Assembly (NCBI RefSeq): GCF_013374995.1
Contig: NZ_CP056030.1
Span: 6,108,501 to 6,172,500, forward strand
Direction: 5' to 3'
Source of the DNA: Pseudomonas eucalypticola
GTDB lineage: Bacteria > Pseudomonadota > Gammaproteobacteria > Pseudomonadales > Pseudomonadaceae
Length of the DNA: 64,000 nucleotides
Shown here: in pieces, positions 9,519 to 17,974 of the stretch
Position numbering within the stretch: position 1 is the stretch's first letter
Layout of the letters: each line of letters starts with the position of its first letter
The notes under the pieces: generated by a model
The model's database searches: none
The model's input: the letters and a program-made list of their open reading frames with translations, nothing else
What the model was told of the DNA's origin: nothing
Program-made: the position numbers and the translations under genes

Positions 9519-10217
9519 ATGAACCCACGCACCACCCTTGCCACGCGCGCCCGGCTCGCCACTGTCGGCGCCTGCCTGGGCACGCTGTTGTGGTTACCCA
9601 CCAGCGCCACGGCAATGGCCGAAGACAGCCTTGAACAGGGGCGCATCCGCGAACTGCTGATCGCTGCCCTGCCCGCCCATAGCCATCACCCGCAGGTCGA
9701 GTTGCCAGCCAGTACCACGGCCTGCGACGACCCCAGGCCGTTTCTGGCCCACCCCGAGCAACGCAGCTATGGCCGCGTGCTGGTGGGCGTGCGCTGTGGC
9801 CAGGCGTTGCACTACGTGCAGGCCAGGGTTTCAGTAATGGGAACGTACGTGGTCAGCCTGCAGAACATCGCAGCCAACCAGGTGGTCGAGGCGAGCATGC
9901 TGGCGATGAGGGCCGGCGCCCTGGAGCGCCTGCCGGCCAACGCAGTGCTTGATGCTCGCGAGGTGGTGGGCCTGCGTGCCACCCACGCGCTAAGGGCCGG
10001 CGCCCCCTTGATCGCCAGCGCGCTGCGCAAGACGTGGCTGGTGGAACAGAACCACCAGGTTGCCATGCAGTTTCGCGGCGCCGGTTTTGTTCTGAGCCGC
10101 CAGGGCAAGGCACTGGACAACGGCTACCTGGGTGACGAGGTGCGGGTGGTGCCCGAGCGCGGCAGGGTTCTGCGCGCAACCGTGACCGGGCCTGACCAAC
10201 TGATGGTGCGCGATTGA
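9519..10217 (+). CDS. flgA: Flagellar P-ring assembly chaperone FlgA
   Basis: FlgA is a periplasmic chaperone for FlgI. A signal sequence covers about residues 1-34, ending SATAMA. The C-terminal SAF-like domain has VVSLQNIAANQVVEASML, followed by RVVPERGRVLRATVTGPDQL at the end. The 232-aa length is close to E. coli FlgA (219). It is divergent to flgB and precedes flgM by 87 bases, the same flgA-flgM-flgN order as in enteric bacteria. Confidence 0.93.
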   Translation: MNPRTTLATRARLATVGACLGTLLWLPTSATAMAEDSLEQGRIRELLIAALPAHSHHPQVELPASTTACDDPRPFLAHPEQRSYGRVLVGVRCGQALHYVQARVSVMGTYVVSLQNIAANQVVEASMLAMRAGALERLPANAVLDAREVVGLRATHALRAGAPLIASALRKTWLVEQNHQVAMQFRGAGFVLSRQGKALDNGYLGDEVRVVPERGRVLRATVTGPDQLMVRD

Positions 10218-10246
10218 AACGCGCCATAAATTTGAAATACAGGCGT

Positions 10247-10272
10247 TCAAGTTCACCCACCCAATGCCGATA
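10247..10272 (+). promoter_or_regulatory. FliA (sigma-28) type promoter for flgMN
   Basis: TCAAGTT is followed after 12 bases by GCCGATA, the same two elements and spacing as before flgK. A FliA promoter here lets the anti-sigma factor gene respond to its own target, as known for class 3 flgM promoters. Confidence 0.85.
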
Positions 10273-10290
10273 GTGGGCAAAAGGGACACT

Positions 10291-10308
10291 ATGAAAATTC
10301 GACCGTGA
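10291..10308 (+). other. Five-codon leader frame overlapping the flgM start
   Basis: An ATG with a good ribosome-binding site (AGGGA five bases upstream) opens a five-codon frame, MKIRP. Its TGA stop overlaps the GTG that opens flgM (GTGA). Ribosomes finishing the leader could restart on flgM. The alternative is that a base has been lost or misread and the ATG is the true flgM start. Confidence 0.4.
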
Positions 10309-10595
10309 AAATAATCAGCACAGCGCTCAGCAACACACTGCCCAATACCGATCTGACGGCCAACAACCGGCTGCAGAAAAGCGAGGCCAGTGACACGGAC
10401 CCGGCGGTGAGCAATACGCTGGAACTCAATGACAGCCTGCAAGGCGCCAACGCATCCACTGCCGATATCGACATGAATCGGGTGAATGAGATTCGCCAGG
10501 CGATCAGCGACGGCACCTTGCAGGTGGACTCGTCACGGATCTTCGACGGTATGGCTGAAAGTGTGATGGAAATGAATGGGCAAGCCACTGAGTGA
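10305..10595 (+). CDS. flgM: Anti-sigma-28 factor FlgM
   Basis: FlgM holds FliA (sigma-28) inactive until the hook is finished and FlgM is exported. At 96 aa it has the family length (E. coli 97). The N-terminal half is Asn/Ser/Thr-rich and disordered. The C-terminal half contains DMNRVNEIRQAISDGTLQVD and SSRIFDGMAESVMEMN, the sigma-binding helices. The start is GTG and lacks its own clear ribosome-binding site (see the leader frame at 10291). The end overlaps flgN by 20 bases. Confidence 0.9.
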   Translation: MKIISTALSNTLPNTDLTANNRLQKSEASDTDPAVSNTLELNDSLQGANASTADIDMNRVNEIRQAISDGTLQVDSSRIFDGMAESVMEMNGQATE

Positions 10596-11064
10596 CGCTC
10601 GGCCGCCGGCCGGACATGAAATTGCCAGAGGCCTGGCGCGCCACCTGCAACGCCAGCAGGTAGCGGCCCAGCGCCTGCTGACGTTGCTGGACCAGGAACG
10701 CCTGGCCTTGGCCGGCCCGCGGATAGACGGCGAGCGGCTGACAGAGCTGAGCATCGCCAAGCAGTCCATCCTGGAAGCCCTGGAGCAACTGGAAACCACC
10801 CGCCGCCGCGCACAGCGCTCGCTGGGCCATGCACCGACCCAGCAAGGCGCCATGCAACTGGCCAAGGACCAGGGTTGCCTGCCAGCCTGGACCCGCCTTC
10901 AGGACCTGGCGGCCCGTGCCCAGCGCCTCAACCAGCTCAATGGCGACTCGCTGCGTGTGCGCCAGCAACAGAACCAGCGCATCCTCAATTACCTCAATGA
11001 AGCCAGCGGCCGCACCCTCTACGGGCCGGACGGCCGCCACGCCGGCCATTCAAGCCGGGCATGA
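10576..11064 (+). CDS. flgN: Flagellar export chaperone FlgN
   Basis: FlgN is the cytoplasmic chaperone for FlgK and FlgL. The protein is helical throughout, with LARHLQRQQVAAQRLLTLLD near the start, SIAKQSILEALEQLETTRRR in the middle and QQNQRILNYLNEASGRTLYG at the end. These are typical FlgN positions. It overlaps the 3' end of flgM and its stop overlaps the end of the convergent gene at 11050 by 15 bases. The start is uncertain because upstream Met codons lie inside flgM. Confidence 0.88.
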   Translation: MGKPLSDARPPAGHEIARGLARHLQRQQVAAQRLLTLLDQERLALAGPRIDGERLTELSIAKQSILEALEQLETTRRRAQRSLGHAPTQQGAMQLAKDQGCLPAWTRLQDLAARAQRLNQLNGDSLRVRQQQNQRILNYLNEASGRTLYGPDGRHAGHSSRA

Positions 11065-11517
11065 AGCGCCTGCGGCCTGCAGGGTGCGGGCCGCGCAACT
11101 GAGCCCCTCGCCCAGCACCCGGCGAAACAGCGCCAGCAAGGTGTTGGCCCGCAGGGGCTTCTGCACGATACCCAGCAAGGGTTGGGCTGGGTGCTGTACC
11201 TGACAGGCCAGCAAGGCCGGTGCCGGGACCTGGCCATCGGACAGCAGAATCAAATGCCTGACCTTGTTTTCGGCATAGACCAGCTCGGCCAGGTCCAGGT
11301 CGCTCATGCCGAAGGTACCCACGCTGCAAATAGCCACGTCGAACGGTACCTGGCGCTCGCGCAACACGCGGGTCACTTCGTCCTGGCTCATGGCCGGGGT
11401 CAGGTAATGGCAACCCAGGTCGTAGAGCAGGGTCTGGGTATCGAACAGTTGGAAGGCATGGGGTTCTATCAACAGAATTCGCAGCCTGGAATTTTCTAGA
11501 AGCTCTCTATCGGTCAC
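11050..11517 (-). CDS. Atypical single-domain receiver-like protein lacking the phospho-acceptor Asp
   Basis: From a GTG start this is 155 aa and resembles one CheY-like receiver with no output domain. LRILLIEPHAFQLF supplies the first strand and an acidic residue (Glu18). The strand that normally carries the phospho-Asp reads FDVAICSVGTFGM, with Ser65 at that position. GIVQKPLRANTLLALF supplies the conserved Lys120-Pro. Phosphorylation on the canonical site is therefore unlikely. It is convergent to flgN with a 15-base overlap. A longer frame opens at 11622, so the N-terminus is uncertain. The function is unknown. Confidence 0.6.
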   Translation of the reverse strand: MTDRELLENSRLRILLIEPHAFQLFDTQTLLYDLGCHYLTPAMSQDEVTRVLRERQVPFDVAICSVGTFGMSDLDLAELVYAENKVRHLILLSDGQVPAPALLACQVQHPAQPLLGIVQKPLRANTLLALFRRVLGEGLSCAARTLQAAGASCPA

Positions 11518-11657
11518 GGCAAACCCCGTAGGCAAGGATCGTTGGCGCACCGAGGTTAAAGGCGTCGACCGCTGAACAATGGGCAGAACATCACACCCAA
11601 ACAGCGCCAATTCCGCTTGCAACTGCTCCCCCCTGCGCCACCGGGCTTGCCCGCGGG

Positions 11658-12278
11658 TCAGTGGATGAGCATGGCCGCCGCCGCCGCGACCATGATCGCG
11701 GCGGCGCCGCGGAACAGGCGCTGCTGGGCACGCAAGCTGGACAACAGGTGGCGGATACGGACGGCGCCCAGGATATACACCGCCCCTACGGCCAACAGTA
11801 CCAGTGCAGTCAGGGGCACCAGCATCAAGCCCCAGGTCTGCGGCGTGACCGACTCCAGGTTGATCACCAAAGGCAGTAGCGCCAGGTAGAACGCAATGGT
11901 CTTCGGGTTACCCAGCGTAATGGTCAGGCCTGAAACCGCCGCTGACAGCAGTTCCTTGCGCTGTACAGGCCTGTCGGTTTCGAAGGCTTGGGGCTCGGCA
12001 AACCAGAACAGCCAGGCCAGGTAGCACAGGTAGACCGCCGCCGCCCAGCGCACCAGTTGAAACAGCCCATTGAAGTGCTCCGCCACCATCGCCAGGCCGA
12101 ACACGGCGAACGACAGATATGTCAGGTCGCCGAGAATTATCCCGAACAGCAGGCAAAAGCCCGACAGCGCACCACCACCGACACTGCGAGCCACCAATGC
12201 GGCCATGCCCGGCCCAGGGATGGCGGCGGCGACGGCCAATGCTGCGCTGTAGGTCAGTATTTGTGAGGTATCGAGCAT
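11658..12278 (-). CDS. LysE/RhtB-family amino acid exporter
   Basis: This is a 206-aa inner-membrane exporter of the LysE superfamily. MLDTSQILTYSAALAVAAAI and PGPGMAALVARSVGGG form the diagnostic first helix and PGP motif. Later blocks are FGIILGDLTYLSFAVFGLAM, RWAAAVYLCYLAWLFW and GLTITLGNPKTIAFYLALLP, giving about six helices. The start at 12278 is chosen to place the first helix at the N-terminus. It faces an Lrp-type regulator, the usual control arrangement. The substrate is unknown. Confidence 0.9.
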   Translation of the reverse strand: MLDTSQILTYSAALAVAAAIPGPGMAALVARSVGGGALSGFCLLFGIILGDLTYLSFAVFGLAMVAEHFNGLFQLVRWAAAVYLCYLAWLFWFAEPQAFETDRPVQRKELLSAAVSGLTITLGNPKTIAFYLALLPLVINLESVTPQTWGLMLVPLTALVLLAVGAVYILGAVRIRHLLSSLRAQQRLFRGAAAIMVAAAAAMLIH

Positions 12279-12411
12279 GTGAAGGCATCCGTGACAGCGG
12301 GTTGAGGCGGAAAATGCTACTCCGCACACCCGGAAAAATTTCTTCTAAGTTTGCCGTCCAAGCGGTTATTTTAGGCAGAAGCTGCCTTTATGAAGCACAA
12401 GGAAGAAATGA

Positions 12412-12897
12412 ATGACCAGCGAGCTGTTGAGCATCATGGATGTGAAGCTTCTGACCGCCCTGCAACAGGACGGCCGCATGACCAACCAGAACCTGGCCGA
12501 CGCCCTGGGCATGTCGGCGTCGCCCTGCTGGCGGCGGGTTCGCCATCTGGAAGAGCATCGCTTTATCCAGGGCTACCGCGCCGTGCTTGACCGCCGCAAG
12601 ATCGGCCTTGGGGTGATGGTGTTCATCCGCATCAGCATCGACAGCCACAGCGAAGCGCAAGCGCGCAAGTTCGAGCAGGAAGTAATGCAGCTGGAAGACG
12701 TGGTGGCCTGCTACAGCATCGGTGGCGATGCCGATTTCCTGTTGCAGGTGGTGGCGCGGGACCTGGACTCGTTTGCCGAGTTCGCCATGTCGGTAGTGCG
12801 GCGGCTGCCGGGCATCAAGGAGATGCAGAGCATGTTCGTGCTCAAGGAGATCAAGCCGTTCATGTCGTTTCCCGTCAAACGGCCTGAAGCGTCCTGA
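12412..12897 (+). CDS. Lrp/AsnC-family transcriptional regulator
   Basis: This 161-aa regulator has an N-terminal helix-turn-helix (MDVKLLTALQQDGRMTNQNL then ADALGMSASPCWRRVRHLEE). The C-terminal RAM/AsnC ligand domain contains VVACYSIGGDADFLLQVVAR. A GGAAG box lies six bases before the ATG. It is divergent from the LysE exporter with 133 bases between, so it probably controls that gene in response to an amino acid. Confidence 0.92.
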   Translation: MTSELLSIMDVKLLTALQQDGRMTNQNLADALGMSASPCWRRVRHLEEHRFIQGYRAVLDRRKIGLGVMVFIRISIDSHSEAQARKFEQEVMQLEDVVACYSIGGDADFLLQVVARDLDSFAEFAMSVVRRLPGIKEMQSMFVLKEIKPFMSFPVKRPEAS

Positions 12898-12905
12898 CAA
12901 GACCT

Positions 12906-12937
12906 GTGCCGCGCCCTTGCAGGGTCGAGCGCGGCAC
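12906..12937. terminator. Hairpin between the Lrp gene and thyA
   Basis: GTGCCGCGC pairs with GCGCGGCAC (9 bp) around a 14-base loop. It sits between two convergent genes and could serve both strands, although no U-tract follows. A second small palindrome, CTGACAGACTGTCAG, at 12942-12956 overlaps the thyA stop. Confidence 0.5.
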
Positions 12938-12952
12938 GGCCCTGACAGACTG

Positions 12953-13786
12953 TCAGATGGCGACCGGCGCCTTGATGCCCGGATGCGGGTCGTAACCGAC
13001 GATTTCGAAATCTTCGAACTTGTAGTCGTAGATTGACGCTGGCTTGCGCTTGATGTTCAGCGTTGGCAGTGCGCGCGGCTCGCGGGCCAGTTGGGTCTGG
13101 ATCTGTTCCATGTGGTTGGCGTACGCATGGGTGTCGCCCGTGGTGACGATGATCTCGTGGGGAATCAGGTCGCACTGCTGGGCCAGCATATGGGTCAGCA
13201 AGGCCAGGGCCGCGGTGTTGTAGGGCAGGCCCAGGAACACATCGGAGCTACGGATGTACAACTGCATCGACAGGTGCCCTTCATGCACGAAGGCCTGGTA
13301 CAGCAGGTGGCACGGCGGCAAAGCCTGGCGACCTTCCAGCGCATTCTGCTGCGGGCTCTTGGACTCGTCGGGCAGGTATTCCACGTTCCAGCCGTGGAAC
13401 AGGATGCGGCGGCTGTTGGGGTTGTTCTTCAGGGTCTCGACCATATAGTCGATCTGGTTGATGGTCTTGCCGTCCTTGGTCGGCCACGCCGTCCACTGCT
13501 CGCCGTACACCGGGCCCAGGTCGCCGCTTTCGGTCGCCCACTCGTCCCAGATGGTCACGCCATTCTCGTTCAGCCACTTCACGTTGGTGTTGCCACTGAG
13601 CATCCAGATCAGCTCGTTGGCGATGCTCTTGAAGTGCAGCTTCTTGGTGGTCAACAACGGAAAACCGTTGGCCAGGTTGTGGCGGAACTGGCGGGCGAAG
13701 ACGGCCTTGGTGCCGGTGCCAGTGCGATCGCCCTTGCCCACGCCGTTGGTGATCACATCGGTCAGGAGATCCAGGTACGCTTTCAT
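12953..13786 (-). CDS. thyA: Thymidylate synthase
   Basis: ThyA converts dUMP and methylene-tetrahydrofolate to dTMP and dihydrofolate. The protein is 277 aa. [40 protein letters not shown], the catalytic Cys159 in [30 protein letters not shown] and [14 protein letters not shown] are all present. A short insertion ([16 protein letters not shown]) before the catalytic Cys is absent from E. coli ThyA and explains the extra length. A terminator lies between it and upstream lgt, so thyA probably has its own promoter. Confidence 0.98.
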   Translation of the reverse strand: MKAYLDLLTDVITNGVGKGDRTGTGTKAVFARQFRHNLANGFPLLTTKKLHFKSIANELIWMLSGNTNVKWLNENGVTIWDEWATESGDLGPVYGEQWTAWPTKDGKTINQIDYMVETLKNNPNSRRILFHGWNVEYLPDESKSPQQNALEGRQALPPCHLLYQAFVHEGHLSMQLYIRSSDVFLGLPYNTAALALLTHMLAQQCDLIPHEIIVTTGDTHAYANHMEQIQTQLAREPRALPTLNIKRKPASIYDYKFEDFEIVGYDPHPGIKAPVAI

Positions 13787-13829
13787 TGGGGCCTCAAGTC
13801 GGTCGCCAGCAGACGCGACCGTTTACAGA

Positions 13830-13859
13830 AAAAGAAAAAGGCGGGGCCTGCGCCCCGCC
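13830..13859 (-). terminator. Rho-independent terminator after lgt
   Basis: On the minus strand GGCGGGGC, a four-base loop and GCCCCGCC form an 8-bp stem. It is followed by a U-rich run from the A-tract at 13829-13839. It lies just past the lgt stop. Confidence 0.88.
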
Positions 13860-13865
13860 CGTCAA

Positions 13866-14678
13866 TCACACCGCGGCGCTTTTCGGCGCGGCGGGCCGGT
13901 TGTAGGCCCACCAGATCAAGCCTAGCCCACCGAGGATCATCGGGATGCAGAGGATCTGGCCCATGGTGACCCAACCGAAGGCCAGGTAGCCCAGCTGGGC
14001 GTCCGGCACGCGGACGAACTCGACGATGAAACGGAAAATACCGTAGAACAGCGCGAACATGCCGGAAACGGCCATGGTCGGGCGCGGTTTGCGCGAGAAC
14101 AGCCACAGGATGATGAACAGCGCCACGCCTTCCAGGGCGAACTGGTACAGCTGCGACGGGTGGCGCGGCAACTGGGCCGGGTCGCTCAGCGGCGGGAAGA
14201 TCATCGCCCACGGCACGTCGGTAGGCTTGCCCCACAACTCGCCGTTGATGAAGTTGCCGATGCGCCCGGCGCCCAGGCCAATGGGTACCAGCGGAGCAAT
14301 GAAGTCCATCAGCTCGAAGAACGACTTGCCGTTCTTGCGGCCGAACCACCAGGTGGCCAGCATCACGCCGATCAGGCCGCCGTGGAACGCCATGCCGCCT
14401 TTCCACACTTCGAAGATCAGGGTGGGGTTGTCGATGTATACCTTCAGGTCATAGAACAGCACGTAACCCAGGCGCCCACCGACGATCACGCCCATGGCAC
14501 ACCAGAACACCAGGTCGGAAAGCTTCTCCTTGGTCCAGGTGGGGTCGAAACGGTTCAGGCGGCTGGAGGCCAGCAGCCAGGCACTGCCGATGCCGATCAG
14601 GTACATCAGGCCGTACCAGTGGATTTGAAGCGGTCCGATGGCGACGGCCACCGGGTCGATCTGCGGGTAAGGCAGCAT
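13866..14678 (-). CDS. lgt: Prolipoprotein diacylglyceryl transferase
   Basis: Lgt transfers diacylglycerol from phosphatidylglycerol to the lipobox Cys of prolipoproteins in the inner membrane. The start at 14678 gives [39 protein letters not shown] carries the essential His, and [18 protein letters not shown] is the Lgt signature. About seven membrane helices are visible in 270 aa. Clients in this window include FlgH and the DUF1190 lipoprotein. A longer in-frame opening at 14882 has no family character. Confidence 0.97.
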   Translation of the reverse strand: MLPYPQIDPVAVAIGPLQIHWYGLMYLIGIGSAWLLASSRLNRFDPTWTKEKLSDLVFWCAMGVIVGGRLGYVLFYDLKVYIDNPTLIFEVWKGGMAFHGGLIGVMLATWWFGRKNGKSFFELMDFIAPLVPIGLGAGRIGNFINGELWGKPTDVPWAMIFPPLSDPAQLPRHPSQLYQFALEGVALFIILWLFSRKPRPTMAVSGMFALFYGIFRFIVEFVRVPDAQLGYLAFGWVTMGQILCIPMILGGLGLIWWAYNRPAAPKSAAV

Positions 14679-14887
14679 TGCAACTCCTTGACTTGAACAG
14701 GCGGCAGGATCGCCCCCGGCGTTCCCGAATGGCCATGGCGGCCAGGAAAACCAGAGACTATGCCCCGCCCGGCTGCCCGCTGCCATGAAACTTGTGTCAG
14801 CGAAAACTGGAGCGCATGGTAACGGATGGGGGCATTTGCCTCTACTGTGACGGGATGGAGTGCAACCGTGAACACAAGGCAAACCTT

Positions 14888-15634
14888 ATGTGCTTGATCG
14901 TATTCGCCTGGCGCCCCGGGCACCCTGTCCCGCTGATACTGGCGGCCAACCGCGACGAATTCTATGCTCGCCCGAGCCAGGCGCTCGGCCAATGGCCCGA
15001 TGCCGAAGGCGTCTGGGCCGGGCGCGACCTGGAGGCCGGCGGTACGTGGCTAGGGCTGGGAAGCGCCGGCAGGTTCGCGGCGCTGACCAACATTCGCGAC
15101 CCCGGGCAACCCGCAGGAAGGCGCTCGCGCGGTGACCTGGTAGCGCGTTTTCTGACCAGTAGCGTCGGCATTGACGACTACCTGGATGACGTGGGCAGCC
15201 GGGCCGCGGAGTATTCGGGGTTCAACCTGTTGCTGGGGGCAGCGGGAAGGCTGTGCTACTTCAATCAGCGCGAGCGGCGGGCGGTGGATTTATCCACAGG
15301 GGTGTATGGGTTGTCCAATGCGGGCTTGGATACCCCTTGGCCGAAGCTGTTGAAGGCCCGGGCAGCGCTGGCCGAGCAGCTGAATGACCCGCAGCCCGAG
15401 CCGTTGCTGGCGATATTGAAAGACAGCACCCCCGCCGCGGACGCCGAGCTACCGGATACCGGCGTGGGCCTGGCCACGGAATCGTTGCTGTCCAGCGTGT
15501 TTATCGCCAGCCCCACGTACGGCACCCGCGCCAGCACGGCGCTGATCGTGCGGGCCGATGGGTCGCGGCGCATTGTGGAGCGCAGCTTCGGGCCTTATGG
15601 CGGTGCGCTGGGCGAGGTGGACCTGGCGTTGTGA
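14888..15634 (+). CDS. NRDE/TANGO2-family protein
   Basis: The 248-aa protein begins MCLIVFAWRPGHPVPLILAA, directly followed by the family motif NRDE at about residues 21-24. WAGRDLEAGGTWLGL, FAALTNIRDPGQPAGRRSRG and YGLSNAGLDTPWPKL are further TANGO2/NRDE blocks. The Cys at position 2 after Met suggests an Ntn-type fold, which is family inference. The biochemical role is not settled; TANGO2 has been linked to lipid and haem handling. It is convergent with ptsP. Confidence 0.88.
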   Translation: MCLIVFAWRPGHPVPLILAANRDEFYARPSQALGQWPDAEGVWAGRDLEAGGTWLGLGSAGRFAALTNIRDPGQPAGRRSRGDLVARFLTSSVGIDDYLDDVGSRAAEYSGFNLLLGAAGRLCYFNQRERRAVDLSTGVYGLSNAGLDTPWPKLLKARAALAEQLNDPQPEPLLAILKDSTPAADAELPDTGVGLATESLLSSVFIASPTYGTRASTALIVRADGSRRIVERSFGPYGGALGEVDLAL

Positions 15635-15672
15635 CCCACCCCAATCCTTTCGTGGGATCGGGCTCAGCCGAT

Positions 15673-17952
15673 TTAAAGCGTCTTGGGCGCGGCGGGGTTG
15701 ATCATGCGCGCCAGCCCCAGGTTTTTCAGGGCCAGTTGCAGCGAGCTGTGGATAACCTGCGGGTTGTCGATTTTCATCAACTGCGCCAGCAGTTCCTTGG
15801 ACTTCGCCAGGCTGACCTGGCGCAGCATCCATTTCACCTTGGGCAAGTTGGTGGCGTTCATCGACAGGCTGTCAAAGCCCATGGCCATCAACAGCACCGC
15901 CGCCGCCGGGTCGCCGGCCATCTCGCCGCAGATGCTCACCGGCTTGCCTTCGGCATGGGCTTCGGTGACCACGTGCTGCAGGGCTTGCAGCACGGCGGGG
16001 TGCAGGTAGTCGTACAGGTCGGCCACCCGAGGGTTGTTTCGGTCCACGGCCAACAAGTATTGGGTCAGGTCGTTGGAGCCCACCGACAGGAAGTCGACCT
16101 GGCGCGCCAGCTCGCGGGTCAGGTACACCGCCGCGGGAATTTCCACCATCACGCCCACTGGCGGCATCGGCACGTCGGTGCCTTCGTCGCGCACTTCGCC
16201 CCAGGCCCGGTGAATCAGGTGCAGGGCCTCTTCGGTTTCGTGGGTGCCGGAAATCATCGGCAGTAGAATGCGCAGGTTATTCAGGCCCTCACTGGCCTTG
16301 AGCATCGCGCGAGTCTGCACCAGGAAGATTTCCGGGTGGTCGAGGGTAACGCGAATGCCGCGCCAGCCCAGGAATGGGTTGTCTTCCTTGATGGGGAAGT
16401 ACGAGAGCGACTTGTCACCGCCAATGTCCAGGCTGCGCATGGTCACCGGCAGCGGGTGGAAGGCAGCCAGCTGCTCGCGATAAATGGCCAGCTGTTCCTT
16501 TTCGCTGGGGAAACGCTGGTTGATCATGAACGGCACTTCGGTGCGGTACAGGCCGACCCCTTCGGCGCCGCGCTGCTGGGCCCGGGCGACATCGGCCAGC
16601 AGGCCGGTGTTCACCCACAACGGCATGCGGTGGCCGTCCAGGGTCACGCAGGGCAGTTCACGCAGGGCATCAAGGCCCTGAGCCAGCTGGCGCTCTTCCT
16701 CCACCACGTCGGCGTACTGCTTGGCCAGCACTTCGCTGGGGTTGGTGTAAACCTCGCCCTTGTAGCCATCGACGATCATCTGAATGCCGTCGACCTTGGA
16801 ATACGGCAGGTCCACCAGGCCCATCACCGTCGGGATACCCATGGCTCGAGCCAGGATCGCGACGTGGGAGTTACCCGAACCCAGCACCGAGATCAGGCCC
16901 ACCAGCTTGCCTTCAGGCACTTCACCAAGCATGGCCGGGGACAGCTCTTCGCTGATCAGGATGGTATTGTCGGGGTAAACCAGGGTTTGCTGCCGGGCTT
17001 CCTGCAAGTAGGCCAGCAGGCGGCGGCCCAGGTCCTTGACGTCCGAGGCCCGCTCGCGCAGGTAGGCGTCGTCCATCAATTCGAAACGGTTGACGTGCTC
17101 GGTGACTACCTGGCGCAGCGCACCCTGGGCCCACTGGCCGGTCTTGATGACATTGGTCACTTCACTGCCCAACGAGGCATCGTCGAGCATCATCAGGTAG
17201 ACGTCGAACAGTGCGCGCTCTTCCGGGCGCAATTGGGTGGCCAATTTTGCCGAAAGTGTGCGCATATCATGGCGAACACCTTCCAGGGCGGTCTGAAACA
17301 GTTGCAGTTCGGCGGCGATATCGGTGACGGTCTTGTCCGGCACCACTTCCAGGTCGGCCGGCGGCAGCATGACCACGGCAGTACCCACCGCCGCGCCTGG
17401 CGACCCAGGTACGCCAACGAATTTGGCCTCCTGAATGCCCTTGCCCTGGCGGCCCAAGCCCCGGATCGAACCGGTGGCCTCAGCGTGGGCAATAACGCCG
17501 GCCAATTGCGCGCTCATGGTGACCAGGAAGGCTTCTTCGCCCTCGTCGAACTGACGGCGCTCCTTTTGCTGGATGACCAATACCCCCACCACGCGGCGGT
17601 GGTGAATGATCGGCGCGCCGAGGAATGAAGCGAAGCGCTCCTCGCCGGTCTCGGCGAAGTAGCGGTAACGGGGATGGTCGGCGGCGTTTTCCAGGTTCAG
17701 CGGTTCTTCACGCGTGCCCACCAGGCCCACCAGGCCCTCGTTGGGCGCCATGCTGACCTTGCCGATGGAGCGCTTGTTCAAGCCTTCGGTAGCCATCAGC
17801 ACGAAGCGGTTGGTTTCCGGGTCAAGCAGGTAGACCGAGCAGACCTGGCTGCCCATGGCCTCTTTGACACGCAGCACAATGATCCCCAACGCCGTCTTGA
17901 GATCCTTGGCGGAGTTGACTTCCTGGACGATCTTGCGCAGCGTATTGAGCAT
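15673..17952 (-). CDS. ptsP: Nitrogen-PTS phosphoenolpyruvate-protein phosphotransferase (EI-Ntr)
   Basis: EI-Ntr starts the nitrogen phosphotransferase chain by taking phosphate from PEP and passing it to NPr. The 759-aa protein has an N-terminal GAF domain (about residues 15-165, YLLDPETNRFVLMATEGLN). The phospho-His domain follows, with GSGNSHVAILARAMGIPTVM, and then the C-terminal PEP-binding domain with SLDIGGDKSLSYFP and FLSVGSNDLTQYLLAVDRNN. The start at 17952 is the one giving the usual length. It follows rppH by 22 bases, the conserved rppH-ptsP operon. Confidence 0.97.
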   Translation of the reverse strand: MLNTLRKIVQEVNSAKDLKTALGIIVLRVKEAMGSQVCSVYLLDPETNRFVLMATEGLNKRSIGKVSMAPNEGLVGLVGTREEPLNLENAADHPRYRYFAETGEERFASFLGAPIIHHRRVVGVLVIQQKERRQFDEGEEAFLVTMSAQLAGVIAHAEATGSIRGLGRQGKGIQEAKFVGVPGSPGAAVGTAVVMLPPADLEVVPDKTVTDIAAELQLFQTALEGVRHDMRTLSAKLATQLRPEERALFDVYLMMLDDASLGSEVTNVIKTGQWAQGALRQVVTEHVNRFELMDDAYLRERASDVKDLGRRLLAYLQEARQQTLVYPDNTILISEELSPAMLGEVPEGKLVGLISVLGSGNSHVAILARAMGIPTVMGLVDLPYSKVDGIQMIVDGYKGEVYTNPSEVLAKQYADVVEEERQLAQGLDALRELPCVTLDGHRMPLWVNTGLLADVARAQQRGAEGVGLYRTEVPFMINQRFPSEKEQLAIYREQLAAFHPLPVTMRSLDIGGDKSLSYFPIKEDNPFLGWRGIRVTLDHPEIFLVQTRAMLKASEGLNNLRILLPMISGTHETEEALHLIHRAWGEVRDEGTDVPMPPVGVMVEIPAAVYLTRELARQVDFLSVGSNDLTQYLLAVDRNNPRVADLYDYLHPAVLQALQHVVTEAHAEGKPVSICGEMAGDPAAAVLLMAMGFDSLSMNATNLPKVKWMLRQVSLAKSKELLAQLMKIDNPQVIHSSLQLALKNLGLARMINPAAPKTL

Positions 17953-17974
17953 GGCTCGGGGTCGAACTCCGTCG

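Noticed and set aside
16336..17628. A 430-codon plus-strand frame opposite ptsP
   Set aside because: It is a His/Gln/Val-rich shadow of ptsP.
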